64,000 nt of DNA, taken from positions 97,006-161,005 of the forward strand of contig DJJU01000001.1 in assembly GCA_002434305.1 (NCBI GenBank), given 5' to 3'. The stretch's first letter is position 1, and every line of letters starts with the position of its first letter. The translations under genes were made by a program, and so were the position numbers. A model generated the notes under the pieces. That model made no database searches. It was given only the letters and a program-made list of their open reading frames with translations, and was not told where the DNA came from. This DNA is from Alicycliphilus sp. UBA6560. Lineage in GTDB: Bacteria > Pseudomonadota > Gammaproteobacteria > Burkholderiales > Burkholderiaceae_C. Shown here piece after piece: positions 50,145 to 59,214 of the stretch.

Positions 50145-50202
50145 CACACGTTCCCAGTTCAAAAGCAAAAAAGCAGACCCTTACAAGGCCGAAAATAAAA
50201 AA

Positions 50203-50232
50203 GGCGGGGTAGAGACCCCGCCTTTTTATTTT
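50203..50232 (-). terminator. Terminator of the 531-residue protein gene
   Basis: GGCGGGGT (50203-50210) and ACCCCGCC (50215-50222) pair around AGAG. The run TTTTTATTTT follows on the plus strand, and AAAAAATAAAA on the left becomes TTTTTT on the minus strand. It can end transcripts in both directions and lies about 45 bases beyond the stop. Confidence 0.88.
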
Positions 50233-50268
50233 AGGTCAGACCTGATTGCCAGGCTGCCTCGCCTAATC

Positions 50269-51864
50269 TCACAGAGGACTGTTCACCGGGCGGATGTAGC
50301 GGTGCGACCAACCGATGTTGTAGTTACCGGAGGTGCCGTCGCTCACTTGCGGGTTGTAAGCCGACACGAAGGCCTGGCCCAGCACCGGCAGGCCGTTGGC
50401 TGCCACTGCGCCCGGGGTATCCAGGCGCATCCAGCCGTCTTGGAAGCCCACGTCGATGTCCTTCACGGCCACGGTGCCGCTGATCACGCCGCTGACGGAC
50501 GAGGCAGCGTTGTTGAAGCTAAGCACACTGACTTCACCACAGAACAGCACTGCCTCGCCAGGAACACCGGGGGAGATCACGACATCGTCTGCAGCTTGCG
50601 GCTTACGCTCTTCACGGTCCCACGGACCGGTGGAGATGTTACGCACGCACAGGCGGTCACCGACCAGCGTAGTGTTATCTGCAGTGAAATAGCCAATGTT
50701 ACCAGGGTTGTACACAGCCACGGGCTTGACGCTAGCGTCGGAGCCTGCTGCGGGGTACTTCACGGCTGCCGCGTAACGGCGGGTAGGCATGGAGAACACC
50801 CAGTCGGTTGCAGCAGCAATGGCAGGATCAGTCCAGTACTCGTTAATCACGCTGGTGGCAGCCAATGCACGGCTCAACGCCGTAGCTTGCGCGGCAGGAG
50901 TACCCGCAACATACGGTGTGGACATGTCAGGCAGGTCATACAGTGCGGGCGCCACTGCGGCAGGCACCGTAGTTGTGACTCCACCACTGGTGACCGAAGT
51001 CGTATTCAGCAGCGGGTCGGCAGTGAACTGCGCCGCCAAGCCAGCAGCGCTGACCTGGGACTGCGGGAAGTACACGTACTTGGCAGCCACAGGATTGTTA
51101 TCCGCGTTCACTGCTTCGATGCCGGTTGCCGTACCGCTCCAGGCGACAGCCTTGGGCACGTTGATCAGCGTCCAGTTCGCTGCCAGACCCGTGGTGGGGC
51201 GCGCCAGGCCGAGAGCCGCCAGACCACCTGCGTCGGTATTAGTATTGAGGTCAGTCCAAGCGGTGTTGGCGACACCATTGGCCGTGACATTCGCGCAAGG
51301 CGCCACGCCATTGACGTGCTTGATCAGCGGATACACGCCGGTGTTCGTGGTGACAGGCGGAATGTCTGCCATATTGAAGATCTCAATATAGCCTTCGCGC
51401 GTTTGGTTGGCCTTCTCTTCAGCGCTGAGCTTGGGATTCAGGCGCGAAGTGATGAAGGGCGTGCTGTTAATGGTTTCCTTGGCAGGCTTGGTGCAGCTCG
51501 CATCGTTGGTAACGAGGCGCGACACGCCTTGCGCGTTTTGGCTGACTTCGGCCGTCCATACGTCGCCAGGCGACAGGAACACTTGGAAGTCAAAAATATC
51601 GTCGGAGTTGGCGGCGCCACGGAAGCGCACCTTCACAGCCTTCCCGTTGACGGTGTCGGTGTTGATCACCGACAGCAGCGTGGCGTTGGCAGCTTGCGTG
51701 GAGAAGTAAGGCACCACCAGCATGTGGCCCGTGCCCGAATTGCCGACGATCAGCTTAGTAGCAGCAGCCGCAGGGTCATTATCTGCGACAGTCATTGCAG
51801 ACGCGCCACCAGCAAAGCCGGCAACCATAGCGGCAATGCTCAGGGCGAGAACATTCTTTTTCAT
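50269..51864 (-). CDS. Secreted protein of unknown function, 531 residues
   Basis: I do not recognise a family. The protein has a clear signal peptide (MKKNVLALSIAAMVAGFAGGASA) and a mature chain rich in Ala, Thr, Asn and Val, with four cysteines (in SCTKP, PCANV, LCVRN, FCGEV) that could form two disulfides. Blocks such as GHMLVVPYFSTQAANATLLSVINTD resemble a beta-sandwich N-terminus seen in some proteobacterial surface proteins. It ends RYIRPVNSPL with no membrane or cell-wall anchor and no outer-membrane C-terminal aromatic. ATG at 51864 follows CTGGAGTACTT. It is monocistronic with a strong terminator. It could be a substrate of the adjacent type II secretion system; this is speculation. 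Confidence 0.7.
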   Translation of the reverse strand: MKKNVLALSIAAMVAGFAGGASAMTVADNDPAAAATKLIVGNSGTGHMLVVPYFSTQAANATLLSVINTDTVNGKAVKVRFRGAANSDDIFDFQVFLSPGDVWTAEVSQNAQGVSRLVTNDASCTKPAKETINSTPFITSRLNPKLSAEEKANQTREGYIEIFNMADIPPVTTNTGVYPLIKHVNGVAPCANVTANGVANTAWTDLNTNTDAGGLAALGLARPTTGLAANWTLINVPKAVAWSGTATGIEAVNADNNPVAAKYVYFPQSQVSAAGLAAQFTADPLLNTTSVTSGGVTTTVPAAVAPALYDLPDMSTPYVAGTPAAQATALSRALAATSVINEYWTDPAIAAATDWVFSMPTRRYAAAVKYPAAGSDASVKPVAVYNPGNIGYFTADNTTLVGDRLCVRNISTGPWDREERKPQAADDVVISPGVPGEAVLFCGEVSVLSFNNAASSVSGVISGTVAVKDIDVGFQDGWMRLDTPGAVAANGLPVLGQAFVSAYNPQVSDGTSGNYNIGWSHRYIRPVNSPL

Positions 51865-52073
51865 AAGTACTCCAGTTGAAAAGTCGTTTGGCGCAACTAA
51901 AGGGAGGGGGTTGTTTACGCCGGGAAATCCTAGCATGGTGCCTACGTTTTCTTGCATCGATTTGGCAGCCATGAGGGGAATGTTGGTCAAGTACAACAAA
52001 TTTTGCCTATACAACATCCTCCATCAGTCGCGCCAAATCAACCTCAGCATGCGTGCCATTGCAGGTCTTGCCG

Positions 52074-52484
52074 TCAAATTTTTTCAAACAACCACCACTG
52101 GCCGTCTTCCAACAGCCAAGTCTCGTCGTAGTGCGTGTTGATGGTATCGCCAAACTTGCGGCCCATGAAGGGCTTGGCCTCGATACGCACCTTGGCCAGG
52201 CACTTGGTTGCTTCAGGGCAACGCACGTCCACCACCTCGGCGCCAGTCCACTTGACAGCGGTGCCTCGCCGCTTGCGGTAGCTCTCCAGATCATGCACGG
52301 CACGGTAGCCGGGGGTCAGGTAAGCATAGGCATTGGTCATGTCGGATTTGAGCAGCGCGGCCCATCGCGCGTTGGCTCGGGCCTTCACGGCCTCCTCGGG
52401 CGCTTGCGGCCCCAGGGCCGCGCAGCCGGCCACCAGGGCCACGGCTGCCACGGCCAGTGCGGAGCGCAGGGAGAAAGCAGACAT
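52074..52484 (-). CDS. Small lipoprotein downstream of gspD
   Basis: This 136-residue protein has lipobox LVAGC near residue 19 after MSAFSLRSALAVAAVALVAG, then a short alpha/beta domain (ARWAALLKSDMTNAYAYLTPGYR, TAVKWTGAEVVDV, ETWLLEDGQWWLFEKI). The pattern of a small helical region followed by strands resembles DUF4440/SnoaL-like folds, but I am not sure. ATG at 52484. It follows gspD by 51 bases on the same strand and may be part of the secretion operon, for example as an accessory or pilotin-like protein. That role is not shown by sequence. Confidence 0.75.
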   Translation of the reverse strand: MSAFSLRSALAVAAVALVAGCAALGPQAPEEAVKARANARWAALLKSDMTNAYAYLTPGYRAVHDLESYRKRRGTAVKWTGAEVVDVRCPEATKCLAKVRIEAKPFMGRKFGDTINTHYDETWLLEDGQWWLFEKI

Positions 52485-52535
52485 CGTCGTCGACTCCTTG
52501 ATGGAAAAAAGAAAAAGAAAGCCCGCCGCCCTCAC

Positions 52536-54941
52536 TCACTGTGCAGGCAGCGGCTGCAGCACGGCGGGTGCGGCAGCCGGGGCAGGCATGCTGCGGGGCG
52601 CGCCCTGCAGGCTCTCAAGACCCCGCAAGCGGTCGCGCAGTTCCTCGCTGACTTCGCGGATCTCAGGATCGGTGCGCACCACCTTCGGCGTGATGACCAC
52701 CAGCAGCTCGGTGCGTGCGCCGCCGTTGGTGTTGGTGCCGAAGAGGTTGCCCACCAGGGGCAGATCCTGCAGCACGGGCACGCCGCTCTTGCCAGCGCTC
52801 TGGCTGTCCTTTATCAGGCCGCCGAGCACGATGGATTCGCCCGAGCGCACGGCCACCTTGCTGCTGATCTGGCGCTGCAGGAAGATGGGCTGATTGTTGC
52901 CATTGCCGCTTGGGTTGTCCGCAGCATCGGTCACGATCTGGTCGATCTGCATCGTGACCAGATTGCCGGCATTCACCGAGGGAGTGACCGCCAGGTTCAC
53001 GCCCGTATCGCGGTACTGCACCGTACTGGTGGTAATGAGGGATGTTTCTCCGGTGATGGTGCTGCTTTGCACCGGCACCTGGTTGCCCACGACCATCATG
53101 GCCAGGTGGTTGTCCAGCACCATGAGAGAGGGGTTGGAGATCATCTTGACCTTGGTCTTGGTGGCCAGCGCGGACAAGGCCACCCGGATCTGACCGGCGG
53201 AATTGACCAGCGAGTAGGTAAAACCCTTGCCCATGGCGTCACTCAAACTACCCGTGTTCGGCCTGATGCCGCCTGCACCAATCTGCCCAGCCCCCTGGTA
53301 GTCGCTGCCCGCGCTGCCGCTGAAGGCCCACTGCAGGCCATAGTTCAGGTCATCGTTGAGGGTCACTTCGACGATGGACGCCTCGATGAGCACCTGCGTG
53401 GGCGGCAGGTCAAGCCGCTTGAGGGTGGATTCGATCTTGTCGAACTCGGCCTTGGTGGCCCATACGAGGATGGTGTTGTTCAGGTCGTCCGCCATGACCC
53501 GCACATTGCCAAGCTGCGCTGTCGCTGGCGGCTGGTTGGTGACTTGGTTAAGGCGGTTCTGCTGGGGGAAGGTGCTACCTGTGCGACCGAATCCCGAGCT
53601 CATGCCAGTGCCGAAACCAGAGCCATAGCCGCTGCCGAATCCGCCCCCGTAACCGCTGCCGAAGCCTGCCCCCATATTGCCAAAGCCCTGCCCCTGGCTG
53701 GCGCCCACCGCGCTGCCCAGCCCCGGGGCCACGCCCGTGGCAGCCGCCCCCGCGGGTGCCGTGCCGCCGAAGATGCCTCCGAGCACTCCGGCCAGGTGGC
53801 GGGCATTGCCGTTTTGCACACGGTAGATATAGAGCTGCGGCTCGGCCCCGCCGTCGCTGGGCTGGTCGAGCTTTTCGATCCAGCGGCGCGCCTCTTCCAG
53901 ATAGGAGGCTCGCGGGGTGACCACCAAAATGCTGTTGAGCCGCTCCACGGGCAGGATGCGCAGGGCGCCGAACAGGGGATTGCTCTCGCTCAGCAGGGGG
54001 ATTGCGGACGCAGACGCCCCCCCGGCTGCGGCCGCGCCGCCCGCCGTGGCACCAGCGCCCGGGGCGCTGGCCGCAGCGGCACGCGCAGCACCTGCGCCCC
54101 TACTTGCGGGCGAAGGGGCGCCGCCACTGACGAGCTGCAGAGCCGCCTCCACCTCCTTGACGCTGGCATGCTTGAGCGGGAAGAGGCCCACGGACATGCC
54201 CTTGAGCAGATCGACGTCGAAGGTGCGCACAAGATCCAGCCAACCTTCGGCCTGGTTGCGCGTGCCCACCAGCACGAGCAGGTTGCGCACGTTGTCCACG
54301 CGCACGATGGCGTCGCCTGGCGCCAGGGGGCGCAGGATGGTGGCCATCTCGTTGGCGCCGATGTACTGCAGCGGGACGATGACGGCACCATAGCCCGGGG
54401 GAAGCGGGTCCTTGCCGGCCTGCCGGATGTTGCTGGCCACGCTCTTGAGATTCTCCGGCTTGCCGACGTGGTACACACCGCGCGTGTCGCGCGCCATCGC
54501 CAGGCCGTTGGCCTGCAAGGCGCTTTCCAGCAGGGCCAGCCCGTCATCGGGCGAAATGGGGCCGCGCGTGGCCAGGGTGACGCTGCCTCCAAGGGGCTGG
54601 TGCAGCACATAGTCCACCTTGAGGACCTCGCGCATGAACACGTGCACCACGTCGACGATCGGCGCGTCTTCGAACTTGTAGGAACTAGCGGAACCCTGGA
54701 CGGGCGGCACCGCCGTGGGTGCATTGAAGACGCGGTCGTTGCCGCGGATGATGCGCGGCTCTTCGCGCACTGGCGCCTGCGCAGGCGCTGCGTCCGCAGG
54801 GGGGCTGTCTGCACGGGACTGTTCAGGAGCGGCGACCGCGGCCGGCGCAGGGGCGATGGCAGGCTGCGCCTGCGCAGCACATGACAGCGCCAGGGCCCAG
54901 CCCAGCAGGATGTGTCGGTTCAGGACATTTGAATGGTTCAT
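52536..54941 (-). CDS. gspD: Type II secretion secretin GspD
   Basis: This 801-residue outer-membrane channel protein has a signal peptide (MNHSNVLNRHILLGWALALSC), a Pro/Ala-rich leader, N0-N3 domains (VDVVHVFMREVLKVDYVLHQPLGG, VRNLLVLVGTRNQAEGWL) and the secretin core with PTQVLIEASIVEVTLND, VPVQSSTITGET and ESIVLGGLIKDS. Within the N3 region there is a Gly-rich insert of about 60 residues (GFGSGYGGGFGSGYGSGF), longer than usual. ATG at 54941. The final Ala/Pro-rich tail is short. It is four bases after the GspC-like gene. Confidence 0.95.
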   Translation of the reverse strand: MNHSNVLNRHILLGWALALSCAAQAQPAIAPAPAAVAAPEQSRADSPPADAAPAQAPVREEPRIIRGNDRVFNAPTAVPPVQGSASSYKFEDAPIVDVVHVFMREVLKVDYVLHQPLGGSVTLATRGPISPDDGLALLESALQANGLAMARDTRGVYHVGKPENLKSVASNIRQAGKDPLPPGYGAVIVPLQYIGANEMATILRPLAPGDAIVRVDNVRNLLVLVGTRNQAEGWLDLVRTFDVDLLKGMSVGLFPLKHASVKEVEAALQLVSGGAPSPASRGAGAARAAAASAPGAGATAGGAAAAGGASASAIPLLSESNPLFGALRILPVERLNSILVVTPRASYLEEARRWIEKLDQPSDGGAEPQLYIYRVQNGNARHLAGVLGGIFGGTAPAGAAATGVAPGLGSAVGASQGQGFGNMGAGFGSGYGGGFGSGYGSGFGTGMSSGFGRTGSTFPQQNRLNQVTNQPPATAQLGNVRVMADDLNNTILVWATKAEFDKIESTLKRLDLPPTQVLIEASIVEVTLNDDLNYGLQWAFSGSAGSDYQGAGQIGAGGIRPNTGSLSDAMGKGFTYSLVNSAGQIRVALSALATKTKVKMISNPSLMVLDNHLAMMVVGNQVPVQSSTITGETSLITTSTVQYRDTGVNLAVTPSVNAGNLVTMQIDQIVTDAADNPSGNGNNQPIFLQRQISSKVAVRSGESIVLGGLIKDSQSAGKSGVPVLQDLPLVGNLFGTNTNGGARTELLVVITPKVVRTDPEIREVSEELRDRLRGLESLQGAPRSMPAPAAAPAVLQPLPAQ

Positions 54942-54945
54942 TGGC

Positions 54946-55632
54946 TTACGGTACGGGTCTTGCGCCAGCCTTGGCGCGTAGTTCGTTGCGTCGGCGCTGC
55001 AGTTCCCGCCGGCTTTCTTCCAGCTGCTGGCGGCGCTCTTCGGTCGTGCCGACCGCCGAGCCGCCCAACGGCGGTGGTGCGGGCGGCGTGGCGGCGGCAG
55101 TTGCCGCAGGTTGCTGGCCGCCGGCAGCCGCCTTGCCCGGAGCAGAGGGGCGCACGATGGCCAGCTGGATGACGCGCTCCTCGCCATCGCGGGTCAGCGT
55201 GGCTTCACGCTCCTGTACGGACTTGAGCGTCCAGCCCCCCAGGTTTTCATTGATGGCCACGCGGCGCACCTTGCCATCAATGCGCGCCAGCATGCCTCCA
55301 GGGCCGCCTTCGGTGGAATAGATGCCGTACAGATGAATATTGGCCAGCGGATCGGGGGCCGTCTTCGTCTGGGCCTCCTTGGGCGCTGGCGGCACGGGCC
55401 GGCGGCTGGGCGAAAACAGCGGGCGGTCGAGCGTGGCGACGAACAGCCCGGTGTCCATGGGTTTGGCCTCAGGCAGGGCCGCCGCTTCGCTGCCAAGTTC
55501 GGGTGCCACGGGCTGGGGTGGCTGCCAGGCCAGATTGCGCGGCTTGCCATCGGGGCCGATCCACAGCCACGCCAGCAGAGCCAGCAGCGCGATGTTGACC
55601 GCGATGAAAAGGCGTATTCCGTGCTGCGTCAT
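54946..55632 (-). CDS. GspC-like HR-domain protein without PDZ domain
   Basis: This 228-residue bitopic protein has an N-terminal helix (LFIAVNIALLALLAWLWIG), a linker, then RPLFSPSRRP and a homology-region-like domain (ANIHLYGIYSTEGGPGGMLARIDGKVRRVAINENLGGWTL). This is the part of GspC that binds the secretin N0 domain. The C-terminus is Ala/Pro-rich with a charged helix (EERRQQLEESRRELQRRRNEL) instead of a PDZ domain. Its place between gspM and gspD fits that job. It overlaps gspM by four bases. Confidence 0.75.
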   Translation of the reverse strand: MTQHGIRLFIAVNIALLALLAWLWIGPDGKPRNLAWQPPQPVAPELGSEAAALPEAKPMDTGLFVATLDRPLFSPSRRPVPPAPKEAQTKTAPDPLANIHLYGIYSTEGGPGGMLARIDGKVRRVAINENLGGWTLKSVQEREATLTRDGEERVIQLAIVRPSAPGKAAAGGQQPAATAAATPPAPPPLGGSAVGTTEERRQQLEESRRELQRRRNELRAKAGARPVP

Positions 55633-56180
55633 ACGGGCTTGGCGTGTAGTACGGAGAGATTGAGCTGCACCGCCAGGCGTTGCGGGCGGTCCGCGCGCTG
55701 TACGCCCACCACCTGGATGTTCATGCCGTCGATCAGGACTACCGGCGTCAGGCTTGGTATCACGGCCAGTGCGCTTTGCAGGTGGATCAGTTCGCCCTCG
55801 ACCCGCACGGCGAGCGAAATACGCTCGAAACCCTTGTCCGTCTTGGTCGGCAGCACTTGGCTGCTGACCACGGTCAGGCCTGCCGCCCCGAGCACTGCAC
55901 GCACGCGCTGCTGCGCATCATTGCCAGCCTGGGTGGCATCGACGCCGGCGGGGTAGACGTATTGCGCCAGGTGGCCTTGCGCAGTCGCAAGGCGCTCGTC
56001 GAGCTGCTGCGCCTGCTGCAACCCTGCCAGGCGGGCGTAGCGCGGGGCAATGCGCTCGAGCTCGCCCTGCGCCCACTGGTGCTTGCGCCAGACATAGCCC
56101 AAGCCCAATGCGATGGGCAACAGCACGAGGGCGGTGGTGGCCGCCACCCAGGCCCAGTCACGGCGTGTCAGCCGGCTCAT
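55629..56180 (-). CDS. gspM: Type II secretion protein GspM (GspMb type)
   Basis: This 183-residue inner-membrane protein has one N-terminal helix (WVAATTALVLLPIALGLGYVW), a periplasmic coiled region (LARLAGLQQAQQLDERLA in part), then a ferredoxin-like domain (LTVVSSQVLPTKTDKGFERISLAVRVEGEL). It belongs to the GspMb form seen in betaproteobacteria. It helps anchor the GspE-L platform. ATG at 56180 overlaps the gspL stop by four bases, and its own stop overlaps the next gene. Confidence 0.88.
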   Translation of the reverse strand: MSRLTRRDWAWVAATTALVLLPIALGLGYVWRKHQWAQGELERIAPRYARLAGLQQAQQLDERLATAQGHLAQYVYPAGVDATQAGNDAQQRVRAVLGAAGLTVVSSQVLPTKTDKGFERISLAVRVEGELIHLQSALAVIPSLTPVVLIDGMNIQVVGVQRADRPQRLAVQLNLSVLHAKPV

Positions 56181-57277
56181 GGCCTGGCCTCCGCGGCAGC
56201 CTGGTCAGCTGGCACCGCCGGGCCGTTGACCAGGGAAGAAGATTCGTCGATGGTGAATTCCACCTGGAAGGTTTCCTTGGTAGCCCCCGCAGGCCGGGTG
56301 GCGGCCGAGGGTGCGCGCACGCTCTTGAAGCCGGGCTGCGCGCTGAGCTTTTGCATCATGGCAGCCGTATCGGGCGTCTGGCCGGCAATGAGCACGCTGC
56401 TGCCCTCGATCTGCAAACGCTGCAGCACGGTCTCATCGCCCAGGACCTGTGTCAGGGTGTGCATGGTGCGCAGCGGGTTGAGGCGGTTGCCGACAAGGGC
56501 CTCCAATGCCTGAACTTGCTCATTGGCCGCCAGCAGCGCCTCCCGCTTGGCCACTTGCGGACGGGCCTGTTGCGCCAATTGGGCGGAAGCGGCCACGGCC
56601 TCCAGGGCGCGTTGGCGCAGCTGCAGTGTCGGCGTGAGGGCAATGGCTGTGGCCAGCGCCAGCGCCAGCAATACGAAGCAGCCCAGGACCAACCATCCGC
56701 GGCGTTCGGCGCGCAGGCGGCGCTCCTCGCCGAAGCCCTGCAATGGGAATGCGCCATCGGCTGCCTGTGCGCACCGCACCCAGACCTCCGGCTGATCCAG
56801 GCCGCCCGCATGCCGCGCCAGGTGCTGCGCGATGCTGCGCCGCGAAGCCAGGACCAGTTCGACGCGCTGGGGGCCGGTGCCCGCCGCGCCCATCACCGCC
56901 TGGCCCCAGACCAGATCGCTGGGAGCGAAAGGGCTGTTGCCCTGCGCTTCCAGCTCGACGGCGCGTACCAGTTGCTCAGGCGGAAGAGATGGCAGCGTGA
57001 GCTGCCGGCGCAGCAGGATGTCTTCCGGCAGTTCGACCGCCTGGAAGGCCACGCGGGCTCCTTCGACGCCGTCTCCCTGGCGGACGAACCGCCCCGCACC
57101 GTGCTGCTTCCACAAGCCTGCCCTGCCCTGCGTTTCATGCAGAAGGACGACAGGCCTGGGGCCCAGCCAGCCCAGGGCTGGCATGCGCAACACCTTGCGC
57201 CATGCCTGGCGGATCTCCTGCCACACAGCAGGCAAATCAAGGCCGAACAGCCTGAGTTCCGAGGAGGGGGATGGCAT
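56177..57277 (-). CDS. gspL: Type II secretion protein GspL
   Basis: This 366-residue protein has an actin-like cytoplasmic domain in the first 190 residues (VVLLHETQGRAGLWKQHG, QAVMGAAGTGPQRVELVLASR). A membrane helix follows (GWLVLGCFVLLALALATAIAL), then a periplasmic PilN-like region. GspL bridges the ATPase GspE and GspM. ATG at 57277 lies four bases after gspK and its stop overlaps gspM. Length is slightly below the classical form. Confidence 0.88.
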   Translation of the reverse strand: MPSPSSELRLFGLDLPAVWQEIRQAWRKVLRMPALGWLGPRPVVLLHETQGRAGLWKQHGAGRFVRQGDGVEGARVAFQAVELPEDILLRRQLTLPSLPPEQLVRAVELEAQGNSPFAPSDLVWGQAVMGAAGTGPQRVELVLASRRSIAQHLARHAGGLDQPEVWVRCAQAADGAFPLQGFGEERRLRAERRGWLVLGCFVLLALALATAIALTPTLQLRQRALEAVAASAQLAQQARPQVAKREALLAANEQVQALEALVGNRLNPLRTMHTLTQVLGDETVLQRLQIEGSSVLIAGQTPDTAAMMQKLSAQPGFKSVRAPSAATRPAGATKETFQVEFTIDESSSLVNGPAVPADQAAAEARP

Positions 57278-57281
57278 TTAT

Positions 57282-58127
57282 TTACTGACCAGCAACCGCG
57301 GGGGGATCGAAAAAAGATTCCGCGTAAAAAACCCGCCATGGTAACCCGTCGCCGCTCCGGGAGCCGATGGCATAGCGGCGAATGACCCGAACGGTACCTC
57401 CGTCAGGCAGGGGCACCAATGCTGTGAGTTCCACGCTGTCGTTCGGGGCCGGGTCGAGCCAGGCAGTATTCAGGGCACTTTGATCGATGCCTACCTGGTT
57501 GGCATCGCGGGCGGCCACGATGCTGGCCACGGCGGCATCGTTGCCTGAAGCCAGCACACGCAGCACCTGTGCCGGAGCCGCCAGGGGATTGACCCGCCCC
57601 GAGCCCTGCGCGTCGGTGGTGACCAGGGGCGCGATGCGTGCGTAGAGAGGATAGTCCAGCCCGGGAAGGCGCAAAAGGTCTTCGGGCGCTTCGAAAAAGT
57701 CCGGCTTGCCTGCGGGGCCCGGGGTGGAGCGGCGCTCGAGGATGGCCTGCGCCAGGGCGCCGGCTCCGTCCGGCGGCAGCCCGCCAGCGACTTGCAGCGC
57801 CTGCTGCAGCAGCTCGACGGGCGCCTTGTTGAGGTCAATGTAGCCGTTCAAGGGCATGGCCTGCATATCCACTGTGGCGCCCGCGTAGGCAATCTGCTCA
57901 CGCAGCAGGCGGTCGGGCCGCTTGCCTCCGGCCACCATCGCCTGCAGTGCCAGCTGCATGGCCGACTCCCCGAGTGCGGATGCCAGCACGACGTCGCGGG
58001 TACGGGCGGTCATGCGTGCCTCCGTGCGGACGGACTGCATCATCCCCGTCGCGATCACGCTGAGCGCCGCCACCAGCCACAGAACGGCAATGAGTGCCAG
58101 GCCCCGCTGCTTCGATACCGCCGCCAT
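57282..58127 (-). CDS. gspK: Type II secretion minor pseudopilin GspK
   Basis: This 281-residue pseudopilin starts MAAVSKQRGLALIAVLWLVAALSVIATGMM, a type IV pilin-like leader where the usual FTLIE is replaced by LALIAV, as is common in GspK. The large alpha domain includes MQAMPLNGYIDLNKAPVELLQQAL, a helix-hairpin-helix-like motif of the family. It caps the pseudopilus with GspI and GspJ. It lies two bases after gspJ. Confidence 0.92.
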   Translation of the reverse strand: MAAVSKQRGLALIAVLWLVAALSVIATGMMQSVRTEARMTARTRDVVLASALGESAMQLALQAMVAGGKRPDRLLREQIAYAGATVDMQAMPLNGYIDLNKAPVELLQQALQVAGGLPPDGAGALAQAILERRSTPGPAGKPDFFEAPEDLLRLPGLDYPLYARIAPLVTTDAQGSGRVNPLAAPAQVLRVLASGNDAAVASIVAARDANQVGIDQSALNTAWLDPAPNDSVELTALVPLPDGGTVRVIRRYAIGSRSGDGLPWRVFYAESFFDPPAVAGQ

Positions 58128-58129
58128 CG

Positions 58130-58819
58130 CTACTGCCCCCCGATCACCGTGCCATCGCCGCCGCCATAGCGTGGGTCCGAGGCCGGCAGCACCCGCAAGG
58201 GCACCACCAGACGATCCGTAAGCAGCCCTTCACCTGCCATCACGATGGACACCGCCGAAGGTAAGTCGTTGAGGAAAGGCCATGTCTCTGTCCACGCCTG
58301 GGTCGCATCCGGCTGGCGGGGATCCTCGTAGCGCAGCCCGATGGACTGCACACCAGGGACGATGACCTGAGCGTCAGCGCTTCCCCAATCGGGAAATTCC
58401 GGCTGATCGGTCCAGGGCAGGTAACGCAGCACGAGTGCCGGTGCGGCTGCCGCATCTTCGACCCCAAGGCGAAAGAAGTGGCGCCCGCCCGCCCCATAGC
58501 GCGCCGGCATGATGCCGACCCAGGCCACGTGGTCGGCAGCCCCCTCGAACAGGGGCCCAAGTCCCCGGCTGCTGGTCACGGTGCGTGCGGAAATCCGACC
58601 CAACGCCTGGTGCATGAAGCGAAGGGCGACACGCTGATCGTCCAACCGCTGCAGGCGTGCGTCCACGCGATCTCCACCCTGACCCACACTGCGCAGTGCG
58701 GACACCAGCGCCAGCATGATGATGGACAGCAACGCCACGACAACCAGGGTCTCCAGCAACGTGAAACCGCGGCTGCGGGCCGGAAAAGAAGATGCACCCA
58801 TGCCTGCCACTACTCTCAC
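58130..58819 (-). CDS. gspJ: Type II secretion minor pseudopilin GspJ
   Basis: This 229-residue pseudopilin has the prepilin leader SRGFTLLETLVVVALLSIIMLALVSALRS, then ALRFMHQALGRISARTV and LRYEDPRQPDATQAW. The GTG at 58819 is chosen because it overlaps the gspI stop (GTGA, four bases), which gives coupled translation. An internal ATG at 58801 would shorten the leader by six residues. It is part of the pseudopilus tip. Confidence 0.9.
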   Translation of the reverse strand: MRVVAGMGASSFPARSRGFTLLETLVVVALLSIIMLALVSALRSVGQGGDRVDARLQRLDDQRVALRFMHQALGRISARTVTSSRGLGPLFEGAADHVAWVGIMPARYGAGGRHFFRLGVEDAAAAPALVLRYLPWTDQPEFPDWGSADAQVIVPGVQSIGLRYEDPRQPDATQAWTETWPFLNDLPSAVSIVMAGEGLLTDRLVVPLRVLPASDPRYGGGDGTVIGGQ

Positions 58820-59214
58820 CGCGGCGCAGCAGCGGTCTTCTGAGGCCGCAAGGTCGTGAATTCAAGCTGGCGCGGTTCGCCGCCGTCGCTCCAGGCGACG
58901 ACCACGAGTACTTCGTGCAGCCGCGGAGCGCTCGGGTCGGTCAGCCCGCCGGAGTAAGGAGCAGTGCGCAGGCTCCATTGGAACTCCTGGGCCTGGCCTT
59001 CCTGGCTGAGCCCTTGCTCCGGCACGCCGTTGACCTGCGCGAGTACGGATTCGACCAGCCAGAAAACACGCTGGCGCTCCTCGACGGTGGAAACGTTGCG
59101 CACCGCGCCCCCGACAGCCCGGTAAATCATGCCCAGGGCCATGGCCATGATGGCAAAGGCCACCAGCAGCTCCAGCAGGGAAAAGCCCCGCGCCGCAGCT
59201 TGGCGTCCCATCAT
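58816..59214 (-). CDS. gspI: Type II secretion minor pseudopilin GspI
   Basis: This 132-residue pseudopilin has leader ARGFSLLELLVAFAIMAMALGMIYRAVGG and the family region VERRQ-like VEERQRVFWLVESVLAQVNGV. ATG at 59214 overlaps the gspH stop by four bases; a second ATG follows directly at 59211. The long frame running upstream from here is an artefact through gspH and gspG. It forms the tip with GspJ and GspK. Confidence 0.9.
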   Translation of the reverse strand: MMGRQAAARGFSLLELLVAFAIMAMALGMIYRAVGGAVRNVSTVEERQRVFWLVESVLAQVNGVPEQGLSQEGQAQEFQWSLRTAPYSGGLTDPSAPRLHEVLVVVAWSDGGEPRQLEFTTLRPQKTAAAPR

